Positions 1 through 8,855 of a stretch of DNA of 64,000 nucleotides are shown here, one piece after another; within the stretch, counting starts at the first letter, position 1; every line of letters starts with the position of its first letter. Position numbers and translations under genes: made by a program. Under the pieces are notes generated by a model. The model worked only from the letters and a program-made list of their open reading frames with translations. It made no database searches and was not told the DNA's origin. The stretch comes from Salinivirgaceae bacterium. Its GTDB lineage: Bacteria; Bacteroidota; Bacteroidia; Bacteroidales; SZUA-534. The stretch covers positions 1-64,000 of the forward strand of contig JAFYYJ010000005.1 in NCBI GenBank assembly GCA_017557605.1, written 5' to 3'.

Positions 1-2415
1 AACGGCGTAATCTTGGTAACATCAACAAAAGGTAATTTGAACCAAGAAGCAACCGCCACATATAGTGGTTATGTGGGGGCGAAAACCGTTTTCTCGAAAT
101 ATCCGATGATGAATGGCGAACAACTTAAAAAAATGCGTGAAGTTGCTGACTACAGCGGCAAAGATGGCTCTCTGATGGAGCAAGAAGACAACGCTAACAC
201 TGACTGGCAAGATGAAATCTACGCCCCTGGTCTGGTTACAAACCACGACCTTTCAATTGTAGGCGGTACAAAATCGGCAACTTACAGTTTCGGCGGAGGT
301 TATTATAAAGAAGAGTCGGTTCTTCCGGGACAAAACTATTCTCGTCTGTCGGCACGTGCGGCAATCGACCAAAAGGTTGGCAAGTTCCTGCGCTTTGGCT
401 TCACAAGCAGCAACAACTATTCAATTACCAATGGCGCAAACCTTGGCTTATACAGCGTTCTGACAGCATCACCTCTTGTTAGCCCCACTGATAAAGACGG
501 CAATCAACGACGTGTAATGCAACTGCCAGAAGACAAGTATTGGATAACAACACGCAGTACCATTGAAGAACTTGTTGACAACGAGAAATGGGTGAACAAA
601 AACACCGATTATGGCACCTATAATAGTTTTTACGGTGAAATTTCGGCACCATTTATCGAAGGTTTGAAATATCGCGTGAATGTTGGTTTGAACTTCAAAT
701 ATTCGGAGTCAGGTAACTTCCAAGCCAAAGGTGTTTTCTCTGACAATGCCGAATCTCCCTCTACAGCATCACAAAGTAAAGCAACTACATACAACTGGGC
801 TGTTGAGCACTTGCTGACATTCGACCGCACTTTCGGCGCACACACTATTAACGCCGTAGGTCTCTTCTCGGCTGAGAAATCGCTTTACTATAGTTCGAAT
901 ATATCAGCCAAGAACCTTCCTTCTGACTATATGCTGTACTACAACATTGCCCAAGCTCCTGTTGAGGATTTGAATTTCAATCCTTCGTGGCAAGGTTATA
1001 GCGATTCTGGCTTGAGGTCAATGATGGGTCGTGTAATGTATTCATACGATGACCGCTACATGTTGACGGTTGCTGTCCGCAAAGATGAATCATCACGCTT
1101 GGCAAAAGACAACAATGCACACACCTACCCCGCAATCTCAGCAGGTTGGAACGTCGCAAAAGAGAGCTTTATGGATAATGTTGATTATCTGAACACTCTC
1201 AAACTACGCGTTGGATACGGCGAGACTTCGAACCAGTCAGTTGAACCTTATAAGACACTTGGTCTGCTCTCGCAACGCACCACAAACCTTGGTGACATTC
1301 AAACAAATGGTTACTATGTATCTGAACTTCCGAACCCGAATCTTGGTTGGGAATACTCAAAAACCATGAACTATGGTGTTGATTTCGGATTCTTCAAGAA
1401 CCGCTTGAGCGGTAGTTTCGAATACTATGTTCAAAAAACTCACGATGTGCTCCTGCGTGTCAACCTGCCGGCAACAACTGGTGTTAATAGCATTATGAGC
1501 AACATCGGTAAGACAGAGAACAAAGGTTTCGAGTTGAACTTGAACGGCATCATCCTCGACAACTACAACGGTTTGACTTGGGAGGCCGGACTCAACATGT
1601 ATCGTAACAAGAACACATTAGTCGCTTTGGCTTCTGGCGTTAAGGAAGATAAAGGCAACTGGTGGTTCGTCGGACACCCGATTGACGTAATATACGACTA
1701 CGAGAAAGTTGGTTTGTGGCAGGAGGCTGACGCCGACATTATGGCTATTGAGGAGCCGCAAGCTGAACCGGGCGACATCCGCGTCAAATACACTGGTGAT
1801 TTTGACGCTAACGGACTTCCTGTTCGCCAAATTAATGATGACGACCGCCAAATCATGGAGATGGACCCGAAATTCCAAGGTGGTTTCAATACTCGTTTGA
1901 GCTACAAAGGATTTGATTTGAACGTAATTGGCGCATACAAAGTTGGTGGCAAACTCATCTGCTCTCTCTACGCTGCTAACGGCTATCTGAATATGCTTTC
2001 CGGCCGCCGCAACAACGTTGATGTTGACTATTGGACTCCTGAAAACACTGGTGCAAAATATCCGAAACCAGGCGGTTTAACCAGCAGCAACAACCCGAAA
2101 TACGGAAACTCACTCGGATACTTCAGCGCAACATATTGCAAAATCCGCACTATCACCCTTGGCTACAACATGGAAAGCGCCAATTGGAATTGGATGGAAA
2201 CAGCAGGCATTCAGAGAATCCGCATCTACGGAACCGTTCAGAATCCGTTTGTTATTGCATCTAAATTCCACAAAGAGACAGGTCTCGACCCAGAAACCAA
2301 CTCTTATGGCAACGAGAATATGGCATCGGGCGCATACCAACGCCGTTTGCTGACAATCGGTACAAACACCCCGCAAACTCGCAGCTTCCTTTTTGGTTTG
2401 AACGTTACATTTTAA
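1..2415 (+). CDS. SusC/RagA-type TonB-dependent outer-membrane porin (5' end outside window)
   Basis: The reading frame is already open at base 1, where it reads NGVILVTSTKGN. This is the conserved end of the TonB-plug domain of SusC proteins, so the true start lies left of the window. About 800 residues of 22-strand beta-barrel follow, ending in the typical aromatic C-terminus (FGLNVTF). SusC proteins import oligosaccharides or peptides across the outer membrane with their SusD lid, driven by TonB/ExbBD. The susD-like gene follows after 12 bases, so the two are surely co-transcribed. The substrate cannot be read from the sequence, and no glycoside hydrolase, sulfatase or sensor gene lies downstream. 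A TTG at base 13 is internal and not a real start. Confidence 0.95.
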   Translation, partial: NGVILVTSTKGNLNQEATATYSGYVGAKTVFSKYPMMNGEQLKKMREVADYSGKDGSLMEQEDNANTDWQDEIYAPGLVTNHDLSIVGGTKSATYSFGGGYYKEESVLPGQNYSRLSARAAIDQKVGKFLRFGFTSSNNYSITNGANLGLYSVLTASPLVSPTDKDGNQRRVMQLPEDKYWITTRSTIEELVDNEKWVNKNTDYGTYNSFYGEISAPFIEGLKYRVNVGLNFKYSESGNFQAKGVFSDNAESPSTASQSKATTYNWAVEHLLTFDRTFGAHTINAVGLFSAEKSLYYSSNISAKNLPSDYMLYYNIAQAPVEDLNFNPSWQGYSDSGLRSMMGRVMYSYDDRYMLTVAVRKDESSRLAKDNNAHTYPAISAGWNVAKESFMDNVDYLNTLKLRVGYGETSNQSVEPYKTLGLLSQRTTNLGDIQTNGYYVSELPNPNLGWEYSKTMNYGVDFGFFKNRLSGSFEYYVQKTHDVLLRVNLPATTGVNSIMSNIGKTENKGFELNLNGIILDNYNGLTWEAGLNMYRNKNTLVALASGVKEDKGNWWFVGHPIDVIYDYEKVGLWQEADADIMAIEEPQAEPGDIRVKYTGDFDANGLPVRQINDDDRQIMEMDPKFQGGFNTRLSYKGFDLNVIGAYKVGGKLICSLYAANGYLNMLSGRRNNVDVDYWTPENTGAKYPKPGGLTSSNNPKYGNSLGYFSATYCKIRTITLGYNMESANWNWMETAGIQRIRIYGTVQNPFVIASKFHKETGLDPETNSYGNENMASGAYQRRLLTIGTNTPQTRSFLFGLNVTF

Positions 2416-2427
2416 AAAATTACAGAG

Positions 2428-4410
2428 ATGAAAAAGAACAATATAATAACATTGCTTAGCGCCGCAGTAGCTGTGTCGCTGGGCTTCAGTAGCTGCTCTG
2501 ACGTTCTTGAAGAGCACCCTCGTGCCATCTTCACTCCTGATTTCTTTGGTACAGACCAAGGAATCAGCGGCGGCTTGGACAACATGTACAACAACCTGCG
2601 TAACATGTATGGTCAGGGCTACTACTACAGTGCTGTTGAAACCGGTACCGATGAATTCACATGGGGCGAAAGCGCCGATGCTAACTTCAAAGATGCCGAC
2701 CACTCTGAAGGCGCAGCCATTCTGAACTCACAAAACAGCCGCGCCGATGTCATCTGGCAGCCGATGATTACCAACATCAACTCGGCAAACCAATTGATTG
2801 AATATGGTCAAACCGCTTCACCGGAACTCATTGCTGAAGCATATTTCTTCCGTGCGTTTGACTATTTCTTGTTGGTTCAAACATTCGGTGGTGTTCCATT
2901 GGATTTTGGTTCGGGCGAACTCAAACCTAACGACCAACCAGTGCGTTCATCGGTCCGCAACAATGTTGCAGAAGTTTACACAAGATGTATTCTTCCCGAC
3001 TTGGAATATGCAGCTGACAACTTGCCGGAATCGCCCCGCGCAGCAGGTACTGCCTCAAAAACTCTTGCCAAACTATATTTGGCAAAAGCTTACCTGACCT
3101 ATGGCTGGTGGCTCGAGAATCCCAAAAACATTCCGACTTATCCTGCAGTTAACGGACAACTGAACGGCCCGCGTACTGACCCCAACGGAAAATCTCCAGC
3201 GGATTATTTCCAATTAGCATACAATGTTGCACTTGAGGCCATAAACAACCCTGGCCCTTACGCTTTGCAGGAGACATTCTACGATATGTGCATCGCTTCA
3301 AACGAGCGCAATCCAGAGATGATGCTTTGGGCCGACCACACTGAGAAAAGTGAACTATTCAACGGTGGCAGCCTGACCTATGGTTCTGGTGGCGCTCCTG
3401 ACAACTTCGCTTTCTGGATGTGCAACTGGAACTACCCGACCGTAGTCGCATTTGCAAGCACTGAGTTGGATGAAAAAGGTAAAATGACAGAGCCTATTAA
3501 CCCTGTTGCCCGCGAGGCAAAACAAGGCTACGGCCGTCCTTGGACACGTATGGCTCCAACCTACAATGTGTTTACTGAAACATTTGCCGACAAAACTCAC
3601 GACTCACGTTACGATGCAACATTCCAAACTGTTTATCGTGCCAACTGGAACCAAGACGGAAAAACTTATGAGCAAGTTTATTGCGCCAATGGTATGCCAA
3701 TAAAAATTGGAGACGCCGTTCTCACCTTCCTTGGCGAGGACACCGAAGGCATTGATTATGCTGATGTTGCCACTAATGGCGGTGACAAAGGTCTTGGCGT
3801 TATGGCTGGTGAATCGAGCTATGTTGTCGACCCGCAACACTTCAGCCGCTTGCGCTATCCTGGTCCGTTCAAAATCAGCGACCAACGCACCGACTATGAT
3901 AGCAAGACATCTCTTGGCAGTCCAAATGCTGGCAGTGTCCGCCCATACTACATCGCAAAATTCTCTGAGCTTTACCTTGTAGCGGCCGAAGCAGCCGTTA
4001 AAGGCGCAACCGGAGAAAAATCGGCTCGTGACCTTGTGAACGTACTACGCGCACGTGCTGGCAAATGGAGTTACAGCGTGGCTGGAGCAAAAGCCGTCAG
4101 CTTCGATTACAGCAAAGAGATGACCGACGCCACTCCTGCCTCAATCGACATTGATTACATTCTGGCAGAACGTTCTCGCGAGTTCTTTGGTGAAGGATAT
4201 CGTTGGTATGACCTTGTCCGCACACAAACTTGGATTGAAAAAGCCAAGACATATAAGATTTGTGGCTCAAAAGTCACAGATACAGAGCTTGTAGAATACA
4301 CTCGCGACCTTGACGAGCATCTCTACTTGTTCCCAATTCCACAAGGCCAACTTGACGGATTAGAGATGAGCGAAGAGGAAATAGCAGCTTATCAAAATCC
4401 AGGATACTAA
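2428..4410 (+). CDS. SusD/RagB-type nutrient-binding outer-membrane lipoprotein
   Basis: A 660-residue SusD-family protein, longer than the usual 500-580. The N-terminus is a lipoprotein signal peptide with Cys23 (GFSSC) followed by SDVLEE; acidic residues after the Cys fit the surface-export signal of Bacteroidota lipoproteins. The SusD N-terminal TPR-type region is visible around residues 125-210 (AEAYFFRAFDYFLLVQTFG, KTLAKLYLAKAYLTYG). The C-terminal RagB/SusD signature is also present (AKFSELYLVAAEAA, then AERSREFFGEGYRWYDLVRT), as is the typical LFPIPQGQ ending. It should act as the surface lid that captures substrate for the SusC porin encoded just upstream. The substrate is unknown. 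Confidence 0.95.
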   Translation: MKKNNIITLLSAAVAVSLGFSSCSDVLEEHPRAIFTPDFFGTDQGISGGLDNMYNNLRNMYGQGYYYSAVETGTDEFTWGESADANFKDADHSEGAAILNSQNSRADVIWQPMITNINSANQLIEYGQTASPELIAEAYFFRAFDYFLLVQTFGGVPLDFGSGELKPNDQPVRSSVRNNVAEVYTRCILPDLEYAADNLPESPRAAGTASKTLAKLYLAKAYLTYGWWLENPKNIPTYPAVNGQLNGPRTDPNGKSPADYFQLAYNVALEAINNPGPYALQETFYDMCIASNERNPEMMLWADHTEKSELFNGGSLTYGSGGAPDNFAFWMCNWNYPTVVAFASTELDEKGKMTEPINPVAREAKQGYGRPWTRMAPTYNVFTETFADKTHDSRYDATFQTVYRANWNQDGKTYEQVYCANGMPIKIGDAVLTFLGEDTEGIDYADVATNGGDKGLGVMAGESSYVVDPQHFSRLRYPGPFKISDQRTDYDSKTSLGSPNAGSVRPYYIAKFSELYLVAAEAAVKGATGEKSARDLVNVLRARAGKWSYSVAGAKAVSFDYSKEMTDATPASIDIDYILAERSREFFGEGYRWYDLVRTQTWIEKAKTYKICGSKVTDTELVEYTRDLDEHLYLFPIPQGQLDGLEMSEEEIAAYQNPGY

Positions 4411-4426
4411 ATAATTGTGTTAGTGA

Positions 4427-4460
4427 AAACTATCAGGTGTTTCGGCATCTGATAGTTTTT
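4427..4460 (+). terminator. Intrinsic terminator after the susCD pair
   Basis: A stem of about 14 bp (AAAACTATCAGGTG paired with CATCTGATAGTTTT, one G-T pair) has a short TTTCG-type loop and runs into a T-rich end. It begins about 17 bases after the susD stop codon, so it probably ends the susCD transcript. Confidence 0.8.
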
Positions 4461-4553
4461 ATCGAGAAGAAAAACAGAACATTTTCATAAAAAGAGTTTT
4501 TTCCCGATTAGAGTTGTTTGTCTGCTGCCCGGCAATCACCGACAGCAGGCTTG

Positions 4554-4587
4554 AAGGGGCTGCCGGTAACAGCCTCTTCTTTTTTTG
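4554..4587 (+). terminator. Second intrinsic terminator downstream of susCD
   Basis: The hairpin AAGGGGCTG / CAGCCTCTT has a 7-base loop and is followed by CTTTTTTT. It is a back-up to the terminator about 100 bases upstream. The 298-base gap between susD and the next gene holds this, the first terminator and the opposite-strand hairpin at 4643-4670, and no gene that I can support. Confidence 0.7.
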
Positions 4588-4642
4588 CTCCAGCATTAAG
4601 CCGAAGCTATTGATATAAACAATTCTTCATACCACAGAAAGC

Positions 4643-4670
4643 AAAAAGGCGGAAGTTGATTCCGCCTTTG
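4643..4670 (-). terminator. Terminator of the acyl-ACP synthetase gene
   Basis: A perfect 9-bp stem (AAAGGCGGA / TCCGCCTTT) with a 7-base loop. Read on the minus strand it is followed by TTTTTGC. It lies about 40 bases past the stop codon of the minus-strand gene. Confidence 0.75.
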
Positions 4671-4708
4671 CATTTTCTATATCTGAACCGTAATTCGTTA
4701 CTAATCTC

Positions 4709-7171
4709 TCACTTCTTCAAACTCCGCCCTATTCTATTCTTAACCGCCTCGCTCAGCGACTCGTAGGTGTAGCCCTTAGGATAGACCGGCTGAAGGAATT
4801 TCACGTTTATCTTCGAGAATAAGCGTGGCAGATGCTTGCCGCGAGGAAGAGCCTCGTATGCGCCGCTAATAGCTACCGGAACAATAGGCACGTTCAATTC
4901 GGCGCTCAGAATGGCGAAAGTCTTTTTGAACTCGCCCATCATACCGTCTTTGGTGCGTGTGCCCTCAGGGAAGATTATGATGTTGCGGCCACGCTTCAGC
5001 ACTTCGGCCATTTTTTGAATCGACTCCTTTAACTCATTATGCAAATCCATGACAATCACATTGTTGCGGCGAGCCATAAACTGCAGGAAACGGTTGTTGA
5101 CGTGCTTCTTCTTGGCATAGAAATAGGTGTTGCGCATTGTGCGCCGTTTGATGAACGAAGCTACAAACAGTCCGTCGAAGAAGCTCTGATGGTTGGGCGC
5201 AATAATGCACGGCCCTTGCGGAATCTGTTCGGCTCCTTCGCCGTTGAACCTGAAAATCAGCTTGAACAAGCCTTTACTTGCGTTCTTTATAACTCCCTGG
5301 AATATAGATGTTTTGGGCAGTGTGAGTTGCACTTTCTCCTTCAGAATCGACGACCAATTGATAGTTTCAATCTGAAGTTTGGTCTTGTTCTTCTCCACAT
5401 AATTGGCAATGGCCTCAACATCTTGAAAAGCAACAAGTTCAGCTTCGGTCATCGTCACGCCGTACGATTGTGCAATGAACTCAAGCAAACCAATCTTGCC
5501 AAGCGAATCGAGAGCCGCATCGTACTCAATATGATGATTTGCAAGCACTTTCACATTAGCCTGCTCCTCAATGAATTTCTTTATCGACTTATAAACCTCA
5601 AAATCAGGCTCTTTATACGGCTTACGGTCTTTCGCCTCCATATCGACAAACTGCTGCAGCTTGTATCGTTGGATTTTCCCGAGGTTGGTACGCGGCAGCT
5701 CTTTGTCAATAATCGTGAACTGCATTATGCGCTTGTACGACGACTGCTTGTCGTTGAAGCCGGGGAAGAACTGCTCTTTGAAGAATTTTCTGACATCGGT
5801 AATGCCGGCAGCCTGCGCCTCAGCTTCGTTAACTGACAGTAACGCATGCAGCATGCCTTTGTGCTCAATCACAGCAACCTCCTTAATCATTGCCGATGAC
5901 TCCATAACCTTTTCTTCAAGCTCTACCGGATTGATATTCTTTCCGTTAGGCAGAACGATGATTTCCTTTTTGCGACCAGTTATATAGAGATAGCCTTTTT
6001 TGTCAACATAGCCAATGTCGCCAGTGTATAGCCAGCCGTCGCGCAGAATTTCGGCGGTTTCTTCGGGGCGGTTGTAATAGCCTTGCATAATGTTGGGACC
6101 TTTTGCAACTATCTCACCGTCGCGGATTTCAAGTTGCACGCTTTCAAGCCGTTGACCAGGTGTTCCGACACGCTCGCGCCCTGGACGGTTGAATGTTATC
6201 ATTGGAGCGGCCTCGCTCATTCCGTAGCCTTCCAAAACTGTGAATCCTAATGTCTTATAGAAACGGCCTGTTTCAAGAGGCAGCGAGGCGCCACCGCAAA
6301 CCATTATCTGCACATTGCCGCCAAACGTCTGGTGCACCTTGTTGAACACAATGCGCCCTATGTGTTTGTTCGGCCTGATTGACAGCAGTTTATATAGCAA
6401 TCGGGCTGGTGCTTGTTCGTATATCTTCAGCTTAACGGCTTTGTGAATCATCTCGTAAAGCCTTGGCACACCGATTATTATGGCAACACGGTTTTTGCTC
6501 AGCGTCTCCATTAGGTCGGCACTCTGCATCGACGGTGACATAACAACAGTTGCGCCAATGTTGAACGGCATTATCAGAGAGCCCATAAGCGGCAGAACGT
6601 GGTGCAACGGCAACAGTATCAGCACATTGCGGTCGGGTGTATAAATACCAACCCTCTCACCTACCTCAATGCAGTTGGCGCGCAGGTTCTGGAACGACAG
6701 CATCACGCCCTTGGGATTGCCCGTTGTACCCGATGTGTAAACAATTATCGCTGTTTTATTGTCGGGATAGTCGCGTGTAATATATTCCGATTCAGCAACC
6801 TGTGGCAATTCAATTTCATCAAGGCAGACAAACTCCGGCTTATACTGAAGTTGGCGGCTAGCCTCTATAATGGTTTCTTTTTTGCCGTTGCTATAGTAAA
6901 CCACGCCCGGACGACTGTCGTTGAGCATGTAAGCCACATCGTCAACCGATGCTGTATGGTCAATCGGAACAACAATCTTTCCGTTGAGCCAACCTGAATA
7001 AAAAGCGAAAATCCACTCTGAACGGTTCTCCGACACTATGGCCACCTTGTCGCTTTCAATGTTGCGCGACATTGCGGCATATTGCTGTATAAGTTTCTGT
7101 ATTTCGGCGTAAGTGTATGTGTGCCATTTGGTTACAATGGCAGGCTTCTGAAGATTTGCAAAATCAATCAT
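4709..7171 (-). CDS. Three-domain acyl-ACP synthetase / acyl carrier / 1-acylglycerol-3-phosphate acyltransferase
   Basis: An 820-residue fusion. Residues 1-510 are an AMP-forming adenylation domain: P-loop YTSGTTGNPKG at 145-155, LYTGDIG at 381-387, A10 lysine Lys499 in NLGKIQR. Residues 520-595 look like an acyl carrier protein with DSLGKIGL, Ser556 being the likely phosphopantetheine site. Residues 630-820 are a PlsC-type acyltransferase with the HX4D box (His661, Asp666) and FPEGTR at 734-739. It probably activates free fatty acids, loads them on the built-in carrier and passes them to lysophospholipid. E. coli Aas does similar work with the opposite domain order and no internal carrier. 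It is likely cytosolic and membrane-associated. Single gene with its own terminator. Confidence 0.9.
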   Translation of the reverse strand: MIDFANLQKPAIVTKWHTYTYAEIQKLIQQYAAMSRNIESDKVAIVSENRSEWIFAFYSGWLNGKIVVPIDHTASVDDVAYMLNDSRPGVVYYSNGKKETIIEASRQLQYKPEFVCLDEIELPQVAESEYITRDYPDNKTAIIVYTSGTTGNPKGVMLSFQNLRANCIEVGERVGIYTPDRNVLILLPLHHVLPLMGSLIMPFNIGATVVMSPSMQSADLMETLSKNRVAIIIGVPRLYEMIHKAVKLKIYEQAPARLLYKLLSIRPNKHIGRIVFNKVHQTFGGNVQIMVCGGASLPLETGRFYKTLGFTVLEGYGMSEAAPMITFNRPGRERVGTPGQRLESVQLEIRDGEIVAKGPNIMQGYYNRPEETAEILRDGWLYTGDIGYVDKKGYLYITGRKKEIIVLPNGKNINPVELEEKVMESSAMIKEVAVIEHKGMLHALLSVNEAEAQAAGITDVRKFFKEQFFPGFNDKQSSYKRIMQFTIIDKELPRTNLGKIQRYKLQQFVDMEAKDRKPYKEPDFEVYKSIKKFIEEQANVKVLANHHIEYDAALDSLGKIGLLEFIAQSYGVTMTEAELVAFQDVEAIANYVEKNKTKLQIETINWSSILKEKVQLTLPKTSIFQGVIKNASKGLFKLIFRFNGEGAEQIPQGPCIIAPNHQSFFDGLFVASFIKRRTMRNTYFYAKKKHVNNRFLQFMARRNNVIVMDLHNELKESIQKMAEVLKRGRNIIIFPEGTRTKDGMMGEFKKTFAILSAELNVPIVPVAISGAYEALPRGKHLPRLFSKINVKFLQPVYPKGYTYESLSEAVKNRIGRSLKK

Positions 7172-7365
7172 CTGTCATTCATCATTTTAAACTTATTTAA
7201 ACCGACAAAAACTGTGCCGCAAACGGCTCTGCGCGCATTTTTTAAGAACATTTCCGACCGCAAATCCACTTTCGACATAAAGCGCAATTAATCAAGATAT
7301 TATAAGACAGCATCTTTTTTTCAAACAATTAAGATTTTATCAGATTTTTTTAAAATAAATGGGTT

Positions 7366-7373
7366 TACTTTGC
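7366..7373 (+). promoter_or_regulatory. Probable -7 element for the arginine decarboxylase gene
   Basis: TACTTTGC resembles the Bacteroidota -7 element (TAnnTTTG) with one base fewer. It lies 40 bases before the ATG at 7413 and inside the open frame that could otherwise start at 7359, which argues against that earlier start. No clear TTTG -33 box is seen. The 240 bases between the two divergent genes otherwise hold only promoter-like AT-rich DNA. Confidence 0.45.
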
Positions 7374-7412
7374 GGCTCAAAACGAAACAAAATTTTATGC
7401 AGTAAATCAGAA

Positions 7413-8825
7413 ATGAAAAATACCTATTTTGATTTGGTAGAACAAAGCTACTACTTCCCGCAAGAGGGTTTCGACCTTAAAGACGGATACTTAGCTTTCC
7501 ACGGAATATCGCTTAAATACCTGATTGAAAAATACGGAACGCCATTCAAACTTGTATATCTGCCGCGCATCGGCGAACAGATTAAGAAAGCGAGAAATTT
7601 GTTCAACCGAGCTATTAACGCCAATCATTACACAGGTAAGTACCAATACTGCTACTGCACCAAATGCTGCCACTTCCACCATGTGGTGAGCGCCGCGCTC
7701 AAGCACAATGTCAACCTCGAAACCAGCTCGGCTTTCGACATCGATTTGCTTGAGAAACTCTATCACAAAGGCGAACTCGACAAGTCACGCACAATAATCC
7801 ATAACGGCTATAAATCAGATGATTACATAAAAAAGATACTGCATATTCAGTCGCTCGGTTTCGAGAACAGCATCATCATTCTCGACTCGGCCAAGGAGCT
7901 GCAGCGCATCATTGATATTGCCGGCGACCGTAAACTGAAAGTGGGCCTACGCATGGCCATTGACGAGGAGTCGCAGAGCGCATACTACACTTCTAGACTC
8001 GGCATCCGTCACACTGAGATTCTGAGCTACTACAAATCGAAAATCAAAGACAACCCGAACATCGAGCTTAAGATGCTGCATTTCTTTGTTGATTCGGGCA
8101 TAAAAGACAGTCTCTACTATTGGGGCGAGTTCAACAAGGCCGTGAAGCTCTACTGCGAGCTGCGCAAGCAATGCGACACACTCGACAGCCTCGACCTTGG
8201 CGGCGGTTTCCCAATCCGCAACCACCTGGGCTTTGAGTACGACTACGAGTATATGATTCGCGAGATTGTGAAGGTGATAAAAGACGCCTGCATCAACGCC
8301 AGCATCCCAGACCCCGACATCTACACCGAGTTCGGAAAATACACTGTAGGCGAAAGCGGAGCCATTATCTTCCAGGTTATTGAACAGAAACAACAAAACG
8401 ATAAGGAACGCTGGTACATCATCAACAACAGCCTGATGAACACCATTCCCGACGCATGGTCGATTTGCGAGAAGTTCATTCTTCTGCCTATCAACAAATG
8501 GGAGAACGAGTACGCAAAAGTCAATATAGGCGGCATCAGCTGCGACCACTCCGACTACTACAACTCGGAGGATATGAACCAAGAGGTGCTGTTGCCAACT
8601 TTCAACGACAAAGACAAGGAGCCACTCTATCTTGGTTTCTTCCACACTGGCGCCTATCAAGACTCGATAAGCGGCTACGGCGGCATCAAGCACTGCCTAA
8701 TACCCGCACCAAAGCACGTGATTGTTGACCGCGACGAGAAAGGCAACTTCATTGATTATGTATTCCGCAACGAACAATCAGTCAATGAAATGCTGAATAT
8801 TTTAGGATACAACGACAAAATGTAA
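7413..8825 (+). CDS. Arginine decarboxylase, Bacteroidota short type (PLP fold III)
   Basis: A 470-residue protein when started at the ATG at 7413; an upstream in-frame ATG at 7359 falls in the promoter. It matches the Flavobacterium/Bacteroides arginine decarboxylase family along its length. Features are YCTK with Lys84 as the likely PLP lysine, an ETSSAFDID stretch, a YTSRLGI stretch, the phosphate-binding loop LDLGGGFPIR and the C-terminal GFFHTGAYQ motif. It should convert arginine to agmatine, the first step of the cytosolic polyamine route in these bacteria. The deoxyhypusine-synthase-like gene follows after 30 bases, supporting a joint role in polyamine metabolism. Diaminopimelate or carboxynorspermidine decarboxylase is less likely. 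Confidence 0.88.
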   Translation: MKNTYFDLVEQSYYFPQEGFDLKDGYLAFHGISLKYLIEKYGTPFKLVYLPRIGEQIKKARNLFNRAINANHYTGKYQYCYCTKCCHFHHVVSAALKHNVNLETSSAFDIDLLEKLYHKGELDKSRTIIHNGYKSDDYIKKILHIQSLGFENSIIILDSAKELQRIIDIAGDRKLKVGLRMAIDEESQSAYYTSRLGIRHTEILSYYKSKIKDNPNIELKMLHFFVDSGIKDSLYYWGEFNKAVKLYCELRKQCDTLDSLDLGGGFPIRNHLGFEYDYEYMIREIVKVIKDACINASIPDPDIYTEFGKYTVGESGAIIFQVIEQKQQNDKERWYIINNSLMNTIPDAWSICEKFILLPINKWENEYAKVNIGGISCDHSDYYNSEDMNQEVLLPTFNDKDKEPLYLGFFHTGAYQDSISGYGGIKHCLIPAPKHVIVDRDEKGNFIDYVFRNEQSVNEMLNILGYNDKM

Positions 8826-8855
8826 TTCACATAAAAACTTTAAAACTTTTCTGAT

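Noticed and set aside
7359-7412. N-terminal extension of arginine decarboxylase from an earlier ATG
   Set aside because: The stretch includes the -7-like element and does not match the family N-terminus, which begins at the ATG at 7413.
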